Shown one piece after another: positions 1-6,392 of a DNA stretch of 8,539 nucleotides. This DNA is from Oscillospiraceae bacterium (GTDB lineage: Bacteria > Bacillota > Clostridia > Oscillospirales > Ruminococcaceae). The stretch spans positions 1-8,539 of the forward strand of contig JAIDPG010000289.1 in the NCBI GenBank assembly GCA_029062865.1, read 5' to 3'. The notes beneath the pieces were generated by a model, which worked only from the letters and a program-made list of their open reading frames with translations, had not been told where the DNA came from and did not search any database. Position 1 is the stretch's first letter. Every line of letters begins with the position of its first letter. The position numbers and the translations under genes are program-made.

Positions 1-107
1 GCCTCTTGTGTCGTGGGTTCGTCTTTGTTTATATGACAGACAATCAAAGTTTCACTTACGACTATATAAACAGAAGGTCTTCTAATCCAAACAAAGAAGG
101 TGAGTAA

Positions 108-656
108 ATGGACGACGCTGTAATTTCCGACAGGGTTGCCAACCGCGACCAATCGGCGCTTCGGGAGCTTAAGTCGAAATACGGCAGGCTTATCGCGAGC
201 GTGTGCCGCGGCGTTCTGAAATCGCCGCAGGACGTTGAGGAGGTCGAAAACGACGTGCTTCTCGCGCTTTGGGAGGGAATCCCGCGCGACGACCCCGATA
301 ATCTCACAGCGTATATTTGCAGGATCACTCGGCGCAAGGCAGTTGATAAGCTGCGCTACAACACCGCCGCCGTGAGAAATTCCGACCTGCTCACCGAGCT
401 TGACGAGTGCCTGCCGTCGGGAAACTCGCCGGAGGACGCAGCGGAAAAGGCGGCGCTCTCCGAAGCACTGAACGCGTGGCTCAGATCGCTTGAAAAACGA
501 CAACAGAAGCTTTTTACCTTACGCTATTTCTACATGTTCTCAACAAAGGACGCCGCGCGGGAGTGCTACATGAGCCAGACCGCCGCCACTTCCGCGCTTT
601 CTCGGCTGCGCGGCTCACTGAAAAAATACTTGACTGAAAGGGGATTTTTGCCATGA
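108..656 (+). CDS. ECF-type RNA polymerase sigma factor (sigma-70 family)
   Basis: Probable extracytoplasmic-function sigma factor of 182 residues, the normal length for the group; it would direct RNA polymerase to a small regulon. Seen: a region-2-like helical domain at about residues 18-84, containing ALRELKSKYGRLI, a DVEEVENDVLLALW segment matching the core-binding region 2.1-2.2, and ITRRKAVDKLR matching region 2.4 (-10 recognition). An acidic linker (about 85-120) leads to a region-4 helix-turn-helix at about 122-176 (LEKRQQKLFTLRYFYMFSTK, then AARECYMSQTAATSALSRLR), which would read the -35 element. The ATG at 108 follows AGAAGGTGAG at 95-104. Its TGA overlaps the ATG of the next gene (ATGA at 653-656), the usual arrangement for a sigma factor and its membrane anti-sigma. 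Known of the family: such pairs respond to envelope signals. Which ECF subgroup and which signal cannot be told here. Confidence 0.9.
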   Translation: MDDAVISDRVANRDQSALRELKSKYGRLIASVCRGVLKSPQDVEEVENDVLLALWEGIPRDDPDNLTAYICRITRRKAVDKLRYNTAAVRNSDLLTELDECLPSGNSPEDAAEKAALSEALNAWLRSLEKRQQKLFTLRYFYMFSTKDAARECYMSQTAATSALSRLRGSLKKYLTERGFLP

Positions 657-1294
657 AAAAGATGAATGAGATAAAGAAGCTTAACCCGCTGCTTGAAGCT
701 ATGAACGACATCGACGACGCGATCATTTCCGAATCCGCGCCCGCGGAGAAGAAACACGCGAGGTACTTCAAGCCGATGATGATAGCCGCGGCGGCTGCCG
801 TTTTGTGCGCAGCGACGGCTGTTACCGCAACGGCAAGCATTAAGACGCGCGACAACGTTACGTTCAACGGCGAAGAGCCCAATGATATGGGCTATGACAT
901 CTACACCGACGAATACGGGTGGGAGATCAGGACGTATACGTTCAAGCTTCCCGATTACACCCTGCTTGAGGAGGTTGAGGGCCGCACGCCCGTGGGTAAG
1001 CTGCGTGCCGCTCATCGTGGGACTTACGATGATGATAAAGTCGACTGGTATCTGATTGACGAAAAAGGCAACATTTTTAACGAAGGGGTCAACAACGTGA
1101 ATGTAGAAGCCGTGTTTGAGGCTCCAAACGTGCACGATGGTACAGCCTACGGCTCGGTTGGGTTCTGGGTTCCAAATTTTGACTATGACCATTTCGGATT
1201 CAGCAGTGTTCACAACGGCGTGAATGATACTCTTGAAGTAAACATTAGGCAGCACACGCCCTTCAATTCCGATGAAGAGGAAAGCGAATCCTGA
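653..1294 (+). CDS. Putative membrane-anchored anti-sigma factor
   Basis: Likely single-pass membrane partner of the upstream sigma factor, 213 residues. Seen: a cytoplasmic N-terminus of about 40 residues with LLEAMNDIDDAIISESAP, a short helical motif resembling those at the start of many Clostridia anti-sigma proteins coupled to ECF sigma genes; a basic stretch (KKHARYFK); one Ala-rich membrane segment at about 43-62; then an exported domain of about 150 residues rich in Asp, Asn, Tyr and Phe with an acidic tail (DEEESES). I do not recognise the exported domain. The start at 653 has AAAGGGGA at 637-644 and overlaps the sigma stop by four bases, implying coupled translation. Inference: the N-terminus sequesters the sigma factor and the outer domain senses a signal. 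No zinc-binding HxxxCxxC anti-sigma motif is visible, so this is not a ZAS-type protein. The anti-sigma role rests on context and the short motif, not on a clear full-length match. Confidence 0.7.
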   Translation: MKKMNEIKKLNPLLEAMNDIDDAIISESAPAEKKHARYFKPMMIAAAAAVLCAATAVTATASIKTRDNVTFNGEEPNDMGYDIYTDEYGWEIRTYTFKLPDYTLLEEVEGRTPVGKLRAAHRGTYDDDKVDWYLIDEKGNIFNEGVNNVNVEAVFEAPNVHDGTAYGSVGFWVPNFDYDHFGFSSVHNGVNDTLEVNIRQHTPFNSDEEESES

Positions 1295-1303
1295 TAACGA
1301 AAA

Positions 1304-1335
1304 TCCCCCGGATTTATATCCGGGGGAGATTTTTT
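1304..1335. terminator. Rho-independent terminator shared by convergent genes
   Basis: Perfect 10-bp inverted repeat TCCCCCGGAT / ATCCGGGGGA (1304-1313 and 1318-1327) with a TTAT loop. On the + strand it is followed by a T run (1330-1335), ending the sigma/anti-sigma unit whose stop is at 1294. Read on the - strand the same stem is followed by TTTT (complement of 1300-1303), so it can also end the ATPase operon, whose stop codon at 1337-1339 lies one base beyond the T run. The convergent genes are only 42 bases apart and this hairpin fills most of the gap. Confidence 0.9.
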
Positions 1336-1336
1336 G

Positions 1337-1972
1337 TCATCTGACGACGGAAAGCGCGCCCTTGTCCATCTCGCAGACCGTGTCGCACAGCACGTCGATG
1401 TCCTCCGCGGAGTGCGATGCTATGAGGATCGTCTTGCCTTGCGCCTTTAGATCCAGCAGATATTTACGCATATCCGAAACGCCGTCCTTATCCAAGCCGT
1501 TCATCGGCTCGTCGAGGACTAGCAGCTCTGGGTCTTCCATTATCGCCTGCGCCAAGCCGAGGCGCTGTCTCATTCCGAGCGAATATTTGCGGACGTGGCG
1601 CTTCAAATCGGGGTCAAGACCGACCTTCTCCATTGTCCCGCGAATCGTTTCCTTTGTGATCTTCCCGCGCAGATCGGCGAGGAGCTTGAGGTTTTTGTAG
1701 CCCGAATAGTACGGAATAAAGCCCGGCGTCTCAATAATAATCCCAACGTTTTCGGGGAAGTCGCAGTCCTTGCCGATGCGCTTTTCCGCGACGGTGATCT
1801 CACCGCTCGTCGGCTTTACAAAGCCGCAGATGCATTTCATCAGCATTGTTTTTCCGCTGCCGTTTCTGCCGATCAAGCCGTGGATCTTGCCGCGCTCGAA
1901 GCTCGCCGAAACGCTTTTCAAAATCTCGTTTTTCTGCAAAGTCAAGTTTACGTTACTAACTGTAATCATCAT
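1337..1972 (-). CDS. ABC transporter ATPase, BcrA/LanF-like with an E-loop
   Basis: Cytoplasmic nucleotide-binding subunit, 211 residues, powering the two permeases encoded just upstream. Seen in order: Walker A GRNGSGKT (35-42); at the usual Q-loop position GIIIETPGF with Glu81 instead of Gln; signature YSLGMRQRLGLAQA (130-143); Walker B plus catalytic Glu ELLVLDEP (149-156); D-loop NGLD (158-161); H-loop His187 (IASHS). All catalytic elements are intact. Known: glutamate in the Q-loop is characteristic of LanF-type lantibiotic immunity ATPases, and the text around it matches the BcrA (bacitracin resistance) branch. The protein stops soon after the H-loop and lacks the C-terminal extension of BcrA itself. 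The start ATG overlaps the permease stop by four bases and has GGAGG seven bases or fewer upstream. The substrate is not determinable; peptide antibiotic export is a family-based guess. Confidence 0.93.
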   Translation of the reverse strand: MMITVSNVNLTLQKNEILKSVSASFERGKIHGLIGRNGSGKTMLMKCICGFVKPTSGEITVAEKRIGKDCDFPENVGIIIETPGFIPYYSGYKNLKLLADLRGKITKETIRGTMEKVGLDPDLKRHVRKYSLGMRQRLGLAQAIMEDPELLVLDEPMNGLDKDGVSDMRKYLLDLKAQGKTILIASHSAEDIDVLCDTVCEMDKGALSVVR

Positions 1973-2826
1973 TCGTCCTCCGTTATGTTGATGTTATTCT
2001 TTTTTATCGCGATTATGTTCGCAATTATTCCCAAAGCTATAAAAACCCCGAAGTAGATATACGAAGCGTACATCGGCACAATCGGCTCGCGGAGCGCCGT
2101 GTCGTAATGCAGCCAAGTGACGGTGTGCGACATCGGGAACGCCCACATCGCCTTGACCTGAACAGCGCACGTCAGCACGCCGGCTGCGACCACTCCGAAC
2201 GCCGCCGCGATGCCCGCTGCTTTCATTCCGAGAATTCTGAACAGCGTGATTATAAGGGTCAGCGAAAACAGGTACAAAATCAGCAGCAGCGTCGTGTGCA
2301 GAAGCGCGGACGGAAGGCTCATCTGGTTGAACAAATTCGACGGCAGATACTGCGACATCATCGTGAAGCGCTCTTCCGGGAACATCGAGACGTATTTCGT
2401 CACGGTGTCGCTCCATTCAAGCCCGAGAAAACCGTGCGGGAGCGTCATTACAGTGCACGCCGCAAACATTCCGACGACGTATATCATCGTTGAAAGCAGC
2501 GCCCCGAAGATCTCCCCGAACAGCCACCGAAGCCGCCCCGAGCGGTGGATCGAATACAGCGTGTGCGAGCCCATATTCGGGTGATCCGAAATCAGAATCA
2601 GAAACACCGACGGCAGGAAAAGCAGCAGTATTCCGGAGCTTCCTATCGCGATGAAGGTTTCCGCGGCGTTGACGGGCATACCCGTTTTTTCCGCGCGGGA
2701 AAACAGCTCCTTCACGACGAGATTGTAGATGAACACCAGCAGCATTCCGACGGTGAGCAGCCGCGGGTCGAGGAATATCCGGCGGAGCTCCGCAAGCGAC
2801 GCGAGCAGAAAGTTTCTACGTTTCAT
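1969..2826 (-). CDS. ABC-2-type transporter permease (second permease)
   Basis: Integral membrane subunit of 285 residues. Seen: a basic amphipathic N-terminus (MKRRNFLLASLAELRRIF) and about six hydrophobic segments near residues 22-39, 57-79, 103-127, 172-197, 203-224 and 254-274, with a basic tail (KK) after the last. Between segments 2 and 3 lies a cytoplasmic loop with SDHPNMGSHTLYSIHRSGRLR, the position where ABC-2 permeases contact the ATPase; the other permease has a matching loop. A larger extracellular loop sits at about 128-171. It overlaps the preceding permease by 11 bases and has AAGGAGG seven bases before its ATG, so it is translationally coupled. The topology fits LanE/LanG/BcrB-like permeases, but no sequence motif fixes the substrate. 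Confidence 0.88.
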   Translation of the reverse strand: MKRRNFLLASLAELRRIFLDPRLLTVGMLLVFIYNLVVKELFSRAEKTGMPVNAAETFIAIGSSGILLLFLPSVFLILISDHPNMGSHTLYSIHRSGRLRWLFGEIFGALLSTMIYVVGMFAACTVMTLPHGFLGLEWSDTVTKYVSMFPEERFTMMSQYLPSNLFNQMSLPSALLHTTLLLILYLFSLTLIITLFRILGMKAAGIAAAFGVVAAGVLTCAVQVKAMWAFPMSHTVTWLHYDTALREPIVPMYASYIYFGVFIALGIIANIIAIKKNNINITEDE

Positions 2827-3715
2827 TTTTCAGCCTCCTTCCTCGAATTACGCAATAGCATAATACCATTAAGCAGATAAACGCCGCGTTTGTAATTATT
2901 ATCTGGGGCACGTTTGCGGTGTAGCTCAAAAAGTAATTCGCGCCGTCGGGATGGATTATGTTCGCGAATTTTTTGAGCTTTTCGTTGTAGTTTTCCGGAT
3001 CGGAAACCGCCGCCATCAACAGCACGCTGTCTATCTGCGCGAGGGAGTATTTGAGGAAAAACGGCGTGCAGATGACGATGTATTTGTTCTCGCAGAACGC
3101 CGACAAAAGCATCGCCGCCGCCGCGCTCACCGCGCCGAAAAGGAACGTTTCGCCGAGCCGTGCGATCACGCAAAGCGGAAGCCCGCCTGCCTTGAAGATC
3201 GCCGACATCGCGCTGCCCTCTCGAAATGTATACGCCGAGAACATCTCAATTTTATCGGGAGAATACGCCGAAATAGGCGGGAACATAACCGCCGTTAAAG
3301 CCCCGAAAAGCGCGTAGCCGAGCATGATCGCAAGCCCGCCCGCAATCAGCACGAACGCGCAGCTACCGCCGCAGAACCGCGCTCTCCCCGCGCGGTGGAG
3401 CGAGAAGCGCCACATTCCGCTTTTGCGCTCGTCAGCCGCGATAGTGATCGGCGAAAGCGCCGCGAGCACCGGCGCGAACATCGCCGCCCATACCCCGAAG
3501 CCGCCCGAAAACACCGCGTAGGAGCATAGACCGGAGTCCTCCAGAAACGCCTCGCGCGTGTATTGCGCGAACATTCCGATAACGGTTTCCTGCGTGTTTG
3601 TCCGCGAGTTAAAATAGATCTCCGAGCAAAGGCAGACCGCCGCCGTTCCAACCACCGAAGCCCAGAACGCGGGGGACTTCAGCAGCTTTTTGATACAGTA
3701 AAATAAATAGCTCAT
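2816..3715 (-). CDS. ABC-2-type transporter permease (first permease)
   Basis: Integral membrane subunit, 299 residues from the chosen start MSYLFYCIKK. The open frame extends 13 codons further upstream, but that stretch lies inside the end of the lipoprotein gene and has no ribosome site, whereas the ATG at 3715 sits four bases after the lipoprotein stop behind a modest GGGTGGGTGG purine run. Seen: hydrophobic segments near 16-34, 66-93, 113-145, 186-207, 211-226 and 268-290. A cytoplasmic loop ADERKSGMWRFSLHRAGRAR (94-113) parallels the loop in the next permease and probably docks on the ATPase. It contains an unusual number of cysteines for a permease (11 by eye). It presumably pairs with the 285-residue permease as a heterodimer, as in LanEG-type exporters. 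The basis is topology and context; no specific family match is claimed. Confidence 0.87.
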   Translation of the reverse strand: MSYLFYCIKKLLKSPAFWASVVGTAAVCLCSEIYFNSRTNTQETVIGMFAQYTREAFLEDSGLCSYAVFSGGFGVWAAMFAPVLAALSPITIAADERKSGMWRFSLHRAGRARFCGGSCAFVLIAGGLAIMLGYALFGALTAVMFPPISAYSPDKIEMFSAYTFREGSAMSAIFKAGGLPLCVIARLGETFLFGAVSAAAAMLLSAFCENKYIVICTPFFLKYSLAQIDSVLLMAAVSDPENYNEKLKKFANIIHPDGANYFLSYTANVPQIIITNAAFICLMVLCYCVIRGRRLKNET

Positions 3716-3719
3716 TATC

Positions 3720-5051
3720 TTAAACCACCCACCCGTCTGTAACATAAAATTCAAACTCGCCCGTTACGGCGTTTATATAAACGATATACTTCCAAGCGTC
3801 GACGGAGTTCGCGCATTTTAATTTCCACACGGGGTTTGAACCCCAGTGGAGATAGCCTTCCTCGGTGTAGCCGTTCTTGAAATACATCGGCGAATAGATA
3901 AGCTCCGCTCGCCCGAGCGACAGTTTCATTCCCTCGCCGAATTTTTCCGAGGCTATCTCGACCGCCTTGTCAAGCGGTATAACGCTGTCGTGTTCCGCAA
4001 GCTCCGTAACGTCATACGCGCTTTCGCCGATCATAAACCTTTCGATCTGCCCGCTTTCCATCATAAAAGCCTGCGCGGGCGAACGATCGTAGTTATGATT
4101 TTCCCTGTCCCCACCGGGGATTCCATAAATGTTGCTTGATGAGTACACGTCGTTCACATCAAGCATAACTCCCTTGTAGGACGGCGCGAGCATAAACTCC
4201 AAGCCGAATTTCCCGTCGTTCAGATCATAAACGCGATATTCATAAGCCTCGGGCTCTAGCGCGCCGCCCCAGCTGTACTCGTGCTCCACGACCAGCCGCT
4301 TGACCTCCTCGGCGGCTTCCTTTACGCTCATTTCCTTGTCGAGAAGCTCATATTTTTCGTCCGAATCAACATCGAGGGAATCCTTAACTATTTTAAAGTA
4401 ATGGTTGGGGTCGGTAAAAAGAACCTCCGTTGGCTCTTCGTTGGGATTGGCGCGTTTTATCATGCCGTCGCGGTACAGCCTGAAAATGCCGTTCCCAAAC
4501 GGGTACATTTCCAAATAAGCCTTGTTTGTGCGGACGTAGAGCCAGCTAAACTGAAGCTCCCCGCTCTCGAACTTGTCGGCGCGTTCCGCGAGGGGGATTT
4601 TCGCGTAGGTATCAGAGGACCTCTCGTCCTCGTCTGCGGCGGCGAGGTACACCCGCTCCTTATCCTCGGGCGAGTAGATGTTCCCGAAATCCCTGTCGAA
4701 AATGCGGTCAAACTTGTCGTAGTAATCGTGCCAAGTGAACTCGGGATGCGTCAGCTCCAGCTCGAAAAGCACGTCCGTTTCCGGGAGCGTCACGGTGAAA
4801 TTATCGAGCGCGTGCAGGTTTTTGTAATCGGCGTTTCTTATCGCCTCGATTTGCCTGTCCAAGTCGCCGCGCAAGTCGGAGATTTTTTGCAGTTCAATGT
4901 CCTCGATGATCTCCGCGGGCGGTGAAGAATTTTCAGAGGCGTTTTGCGAAAACGTTTCCGAGGGCTCGCCCGTAAGCGAGGTTTTTCTGTTGCACCCCGC
5001 GAGCGTCGTAAGCAGGGCGGCGGCGCAAAGTAATGCAAGCGTTCTTTTCAT
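3720..5051 (-). CDS. Lipoprotein with PepSY-like C-terminus, paralog copy C
   Basis: Secreted lipoprotein of 443 residues, third gene of the operon; I do not recognise a named family. Seen: a type II signal peptide MKRTLALLCAAALLTTLAGC with lipobox LAGC and lipidated Cys20; a Ser/Glu/Asn-rich tether (about 21-45); a conserved block with KISDLRGDLDRQIEAIRNAD and the segment TVTLPETDVL; a more variable central region rich in Asp, Tyr and Phe; and a conserved C-terminal part (about 357-443) with VIPLDKAVEIASEKFG, NPVWKLK and YIVYINAVTGEFEFY, which has the helix plus VWK...YIDAxTGE pattern of PepSY domains. A frame eight codons longer exists, but AAAGGAGG at 5057-5064 fixes the ATG at 5051. It lies four bases before the first permease, so it probably supplies an extracellular component of that transporter. 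It is closest to copy B in the signal peptide and after residue 100. Confidence 0.85.
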   Translation of the reverse strand: MKRTLALLCAAALLTTLAGCNRKTSLTGEPSETFSQNASENSSPPAEIIEDIELQKISDLRGDLDRQIEAIRNADYKNLHALDNFTVTLPETDVLFELELTHPEFTWHDYYDKFDRIFDRDFGNIYSPEDKERVYLAAADEDERSSDTYAKIPLAERADKFESGELQFSWLYVRTNKAYLEMYPFGNGIFRLYRDGMIKRANPNEEPTEVLFTDPNHYFKIVKDSLDVDSDEKYELLDKEMSVKEAAEEVKRLVVEHEYSWGGALEPEAYEYRVYDLNDGKFGLEFMLAPSYKGVMLDVNDVYSSSNIYGIPGGDRENHNYDRSPAQAFMMESGQIERFMIGESAYDVTELAEHDSVIPLDKAVEIASEKFGEGMKLSLGRAELIYSPMYFKNGYTEEGYLHWGSNPVWKLKCANSVDAWKYIVYINAVTGEFEFYVTDGWVV

Positions 5052-5056
5052 TTTGT

Positions 5057-5064
5057 CCTCCTTT
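5057..5064 (-). promoter_or_regulatory. Ribosome binding site of copy C, overlapping the copy B stop
   Basis: AAAGGAGG on the - strand, five bases before the ATG at 5051. The TAA stop of copy B (5063-5065) shares its two A's with this site. It decides the start of copy C in favour of MKRTLALL over the in-frame ATG at 5075, and it suggests that ribosomes ending copy B re-initiate on copy C. Confidence 0.85.
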
Positions 5065-6379
5065 AAAGTACCCACCCCTCGGCAACATAATATTCAAACT
5101 CGCCCGTCACGGCGTTTATGTAAGCGATATATTTACAGCCGTCCGTGGAGTTTGACAGCTTTAATTTCCATATAGGAAACGCGCCGTTTTTGGTGTTGAG
5201 CTCGCTTGTTTTATACATTGGCGAATAGAGAAGCTCCGCCCGCCCGAGCGACAGCTTCATTCCCGCGCCGAATTTCTCCGCGGCGATTTCGACCGCCTTT
5301 TCAAGTGGAATTACGCTGTCGTGCTCCGCAAGCTCCGTAACGTCATACGCACTGTCACCGTACAAAAACGTTTCTATCTGCCTGCTTTCCATTACAAACG
5401 CCCGCACGGGCAAGTTTGAGTAGTTATGATCAAGCCTGTCCATATCCGCACCCACGTGTATGCTGCTTTCTTCAAATATATCTTCCTTGTCGAGCATTAC
5501 GCTCTTGTACGACGGCGCAAGCATAAACTCCAAGCCGTATTTCCCGTCGTTCAAATCATACACGCGATATTCATAAACGTCGGGCTCGAGCGCACCGCCC
5601 CAGCTGTATTCGTTTTCTTTAACAAGCCGCTTGACCTCCTCGGCGGTTTCTCTTACGCTCATTTCCTTGTCGAGCAGCGCGTACCTTTCATCGGAATCTA
5701 CATCAAGGGCTTCCTTGACGAATTTGAAATGCCTATAAGCGTCGGTAAAAATAACCTTTGTGTGTTCTTCGTTGGGCTCGGCGCGGGTGATCACGCCGTC
5801 GCGGTAAAGCCGAAAAACGCCGTTTCCAAACGGGTACATTTCTATATACGCCTTATTTGTATCCACAAAGAGCCAGCAGAGCTTAAGCTCCCTGCTCTCA
5901 AATTTGTCGGCGCGTTCCGCGAGAGTTATTTTTGCGTAATCATCGGCGTAAAAGTCGTCATCTTCCGCGGTCGCGAGGTAAATTTTCGCCTTATCCTCCT
6001 GAGAATAATAATCGCCGAAATCCCTATCAAAAATGCGGTCAAACTTGTCGTAAAAATCGTGAAAGCCAAACTCGGGGTGCGTGAGCTCAAGCTCGTAAAG
6101 CACGTCCGTTTCGGGGAGCGTCACGGTGAAATTATCGAGCGCGTGCAGGTTGTCGTAATCCGCGTTCCTTATCGCCTCGATTTGTCTGTCCAGATCTCCG
6201 CGCAGGTCGGAGATCTTCTGAAGCTGAATGTCCTCAATGATCTCCGCGGGAGTTGAATTCTCCTGAACGCCTTGCGAAAACGCTTGTGATTCCTCGCCCG
6301 TAAGCGAGCTTCTTTTGTTGCACCCCGCGAGCGTCGCGATCATAGCGGCGGCGCAAAGTAATGCGAGTGTCCTTTTCAT
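5063..6379 (-). CDS. Lipoprotein with PepSY-like C-terminus, paralog copy B (mosaic)
   Basis: Middle copy of the tandem lipoprotein family, 438 residues. Seen: signal peptide MKRTLALLCAAAMIATLAGC with Cys20 in the lipobox; tether LTGEESQAFSQGVQENSTP; then the conserved block EIIEDIQLQKISDLRGDLD onward; an Asp/Tyr-rich central region (FDRIFDRDFGDYYSQEDK, WGGALEPDVYEYRVYDLN); and a PepSY-like end (about 356-438) with YIAYINAVTGEFEYY. Its start is set by AAAGGAGG at 6385-6392 rather than by an ATG eight codons further upstream. It begins 11 bases after the stop of copy A. Odd: the gene is a patchwork. Its signal peptide and its sequence after about residue 100 follow copy C, while residues about 25-80 are nearly identical, including silent positions, to copy A. 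All three copies keep intact frames, so each is probably functional. Role unknown; an extracellular partner of the co-transcribed ABC transporter is the contextual guess. Confidence 0.85.
   Translation of the reverse strand: MKRTLALLCAAAMIATLAGCNKRSSLTGEESQAFSQGVQENSTPAEIIEDIQLQKISDLRGDLDRQIEAIRNADYDNLHALDNFTVTLPETDVLYELELTHPEFGFHDFYDKFDRIFDRDFGDYYSQEDKAKIYLATAEDDDFYADDYAKITLAERADKFESRELKLCWLFVDTNKAYIEMYPFGNGVFRLYRDGVITRAEPNEEHTKVIFTDAYRHFKFVKEALDVDSDERYALLDKEMSVRETAEEVKRLVKENEYSWGGALEPDVYEYRVYDLNDGKYGLEFMLAPSYKSVMLDKEDIFEESSIHVGADMDRLDHNYSNLPVRAFVMESRQIETFLYGDSAYDVTELAEHDSVIPLEKAVEIAAEKFGAGMKLSLGRAELLYSPMYKTSELNTKNGAFPIWKLKLSNSTDGCKYIAYINAVTGEFEYYVAEGWVL
6141..6306 (-). repeat. Near-identical tract shared with copy A (acceptor or donor half)
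   Basis: This 166-bp stretch of copy B aligns without gaps to 7490-7655 in copy A at a constant offset of 1349 with only three mismatches (6179, 6272, 6275); 6180-6271 is identical over 92 bases. Similarity falls off on both sides. The equivalent stretch of copy C (4810-4919) differs from copy B at 15 of 110 positions. Gene conversion is the simplest explanation. Confidence 0.85.
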
Positions 6380-6384
6380 TTTTC

Positions 6385-6392
6385 CCTCCTTT
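6385..6392 (-). promoter_or_regulatory. Ribosome binding site of copy B, overlapping the copy A stop
   Basis: AAAGGAGG on the - strand, five bases before the ATG at 6379. It shares two A's with the TAA stop of copy A (6391-6393), the same geometry as at the copy B/copy C junction. It sets the copy B start at MKRTLALL and indicates coupled translation. Confidence 0.85.

Noticed and set aside
1..107. Promoter for the sigma gene (TATATAAA near 63-70, CGAC at 59-62, TGACA near 34)
   Set aside because: No pair of -35 and -10 elements with acceptable spacing could be found, so a specific promoter is not claimed. No coding sequence is evident in these bases.
4281..4925. Long + strand open frames opposite the lipoprotein genes (4281-4925, 5426-6256, 7141-7605) whose predicted proteins resemble each other
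   Set aside because: They are antisense to intact lipoproteins with signal peptides and ribosome sites, and resemble each other only because the sense genes are paralogs. None has convincing initiation signals.
5052..5075. Longer N-termini for lipoprotein copies B and C (in-frame ATGs at 6403 and 5075)
   Set aside because: The extensions fall inside the end of the preceding gene and put extra residues before the signal peptide. AAAGGAGG sits correctly for the shorter starts.
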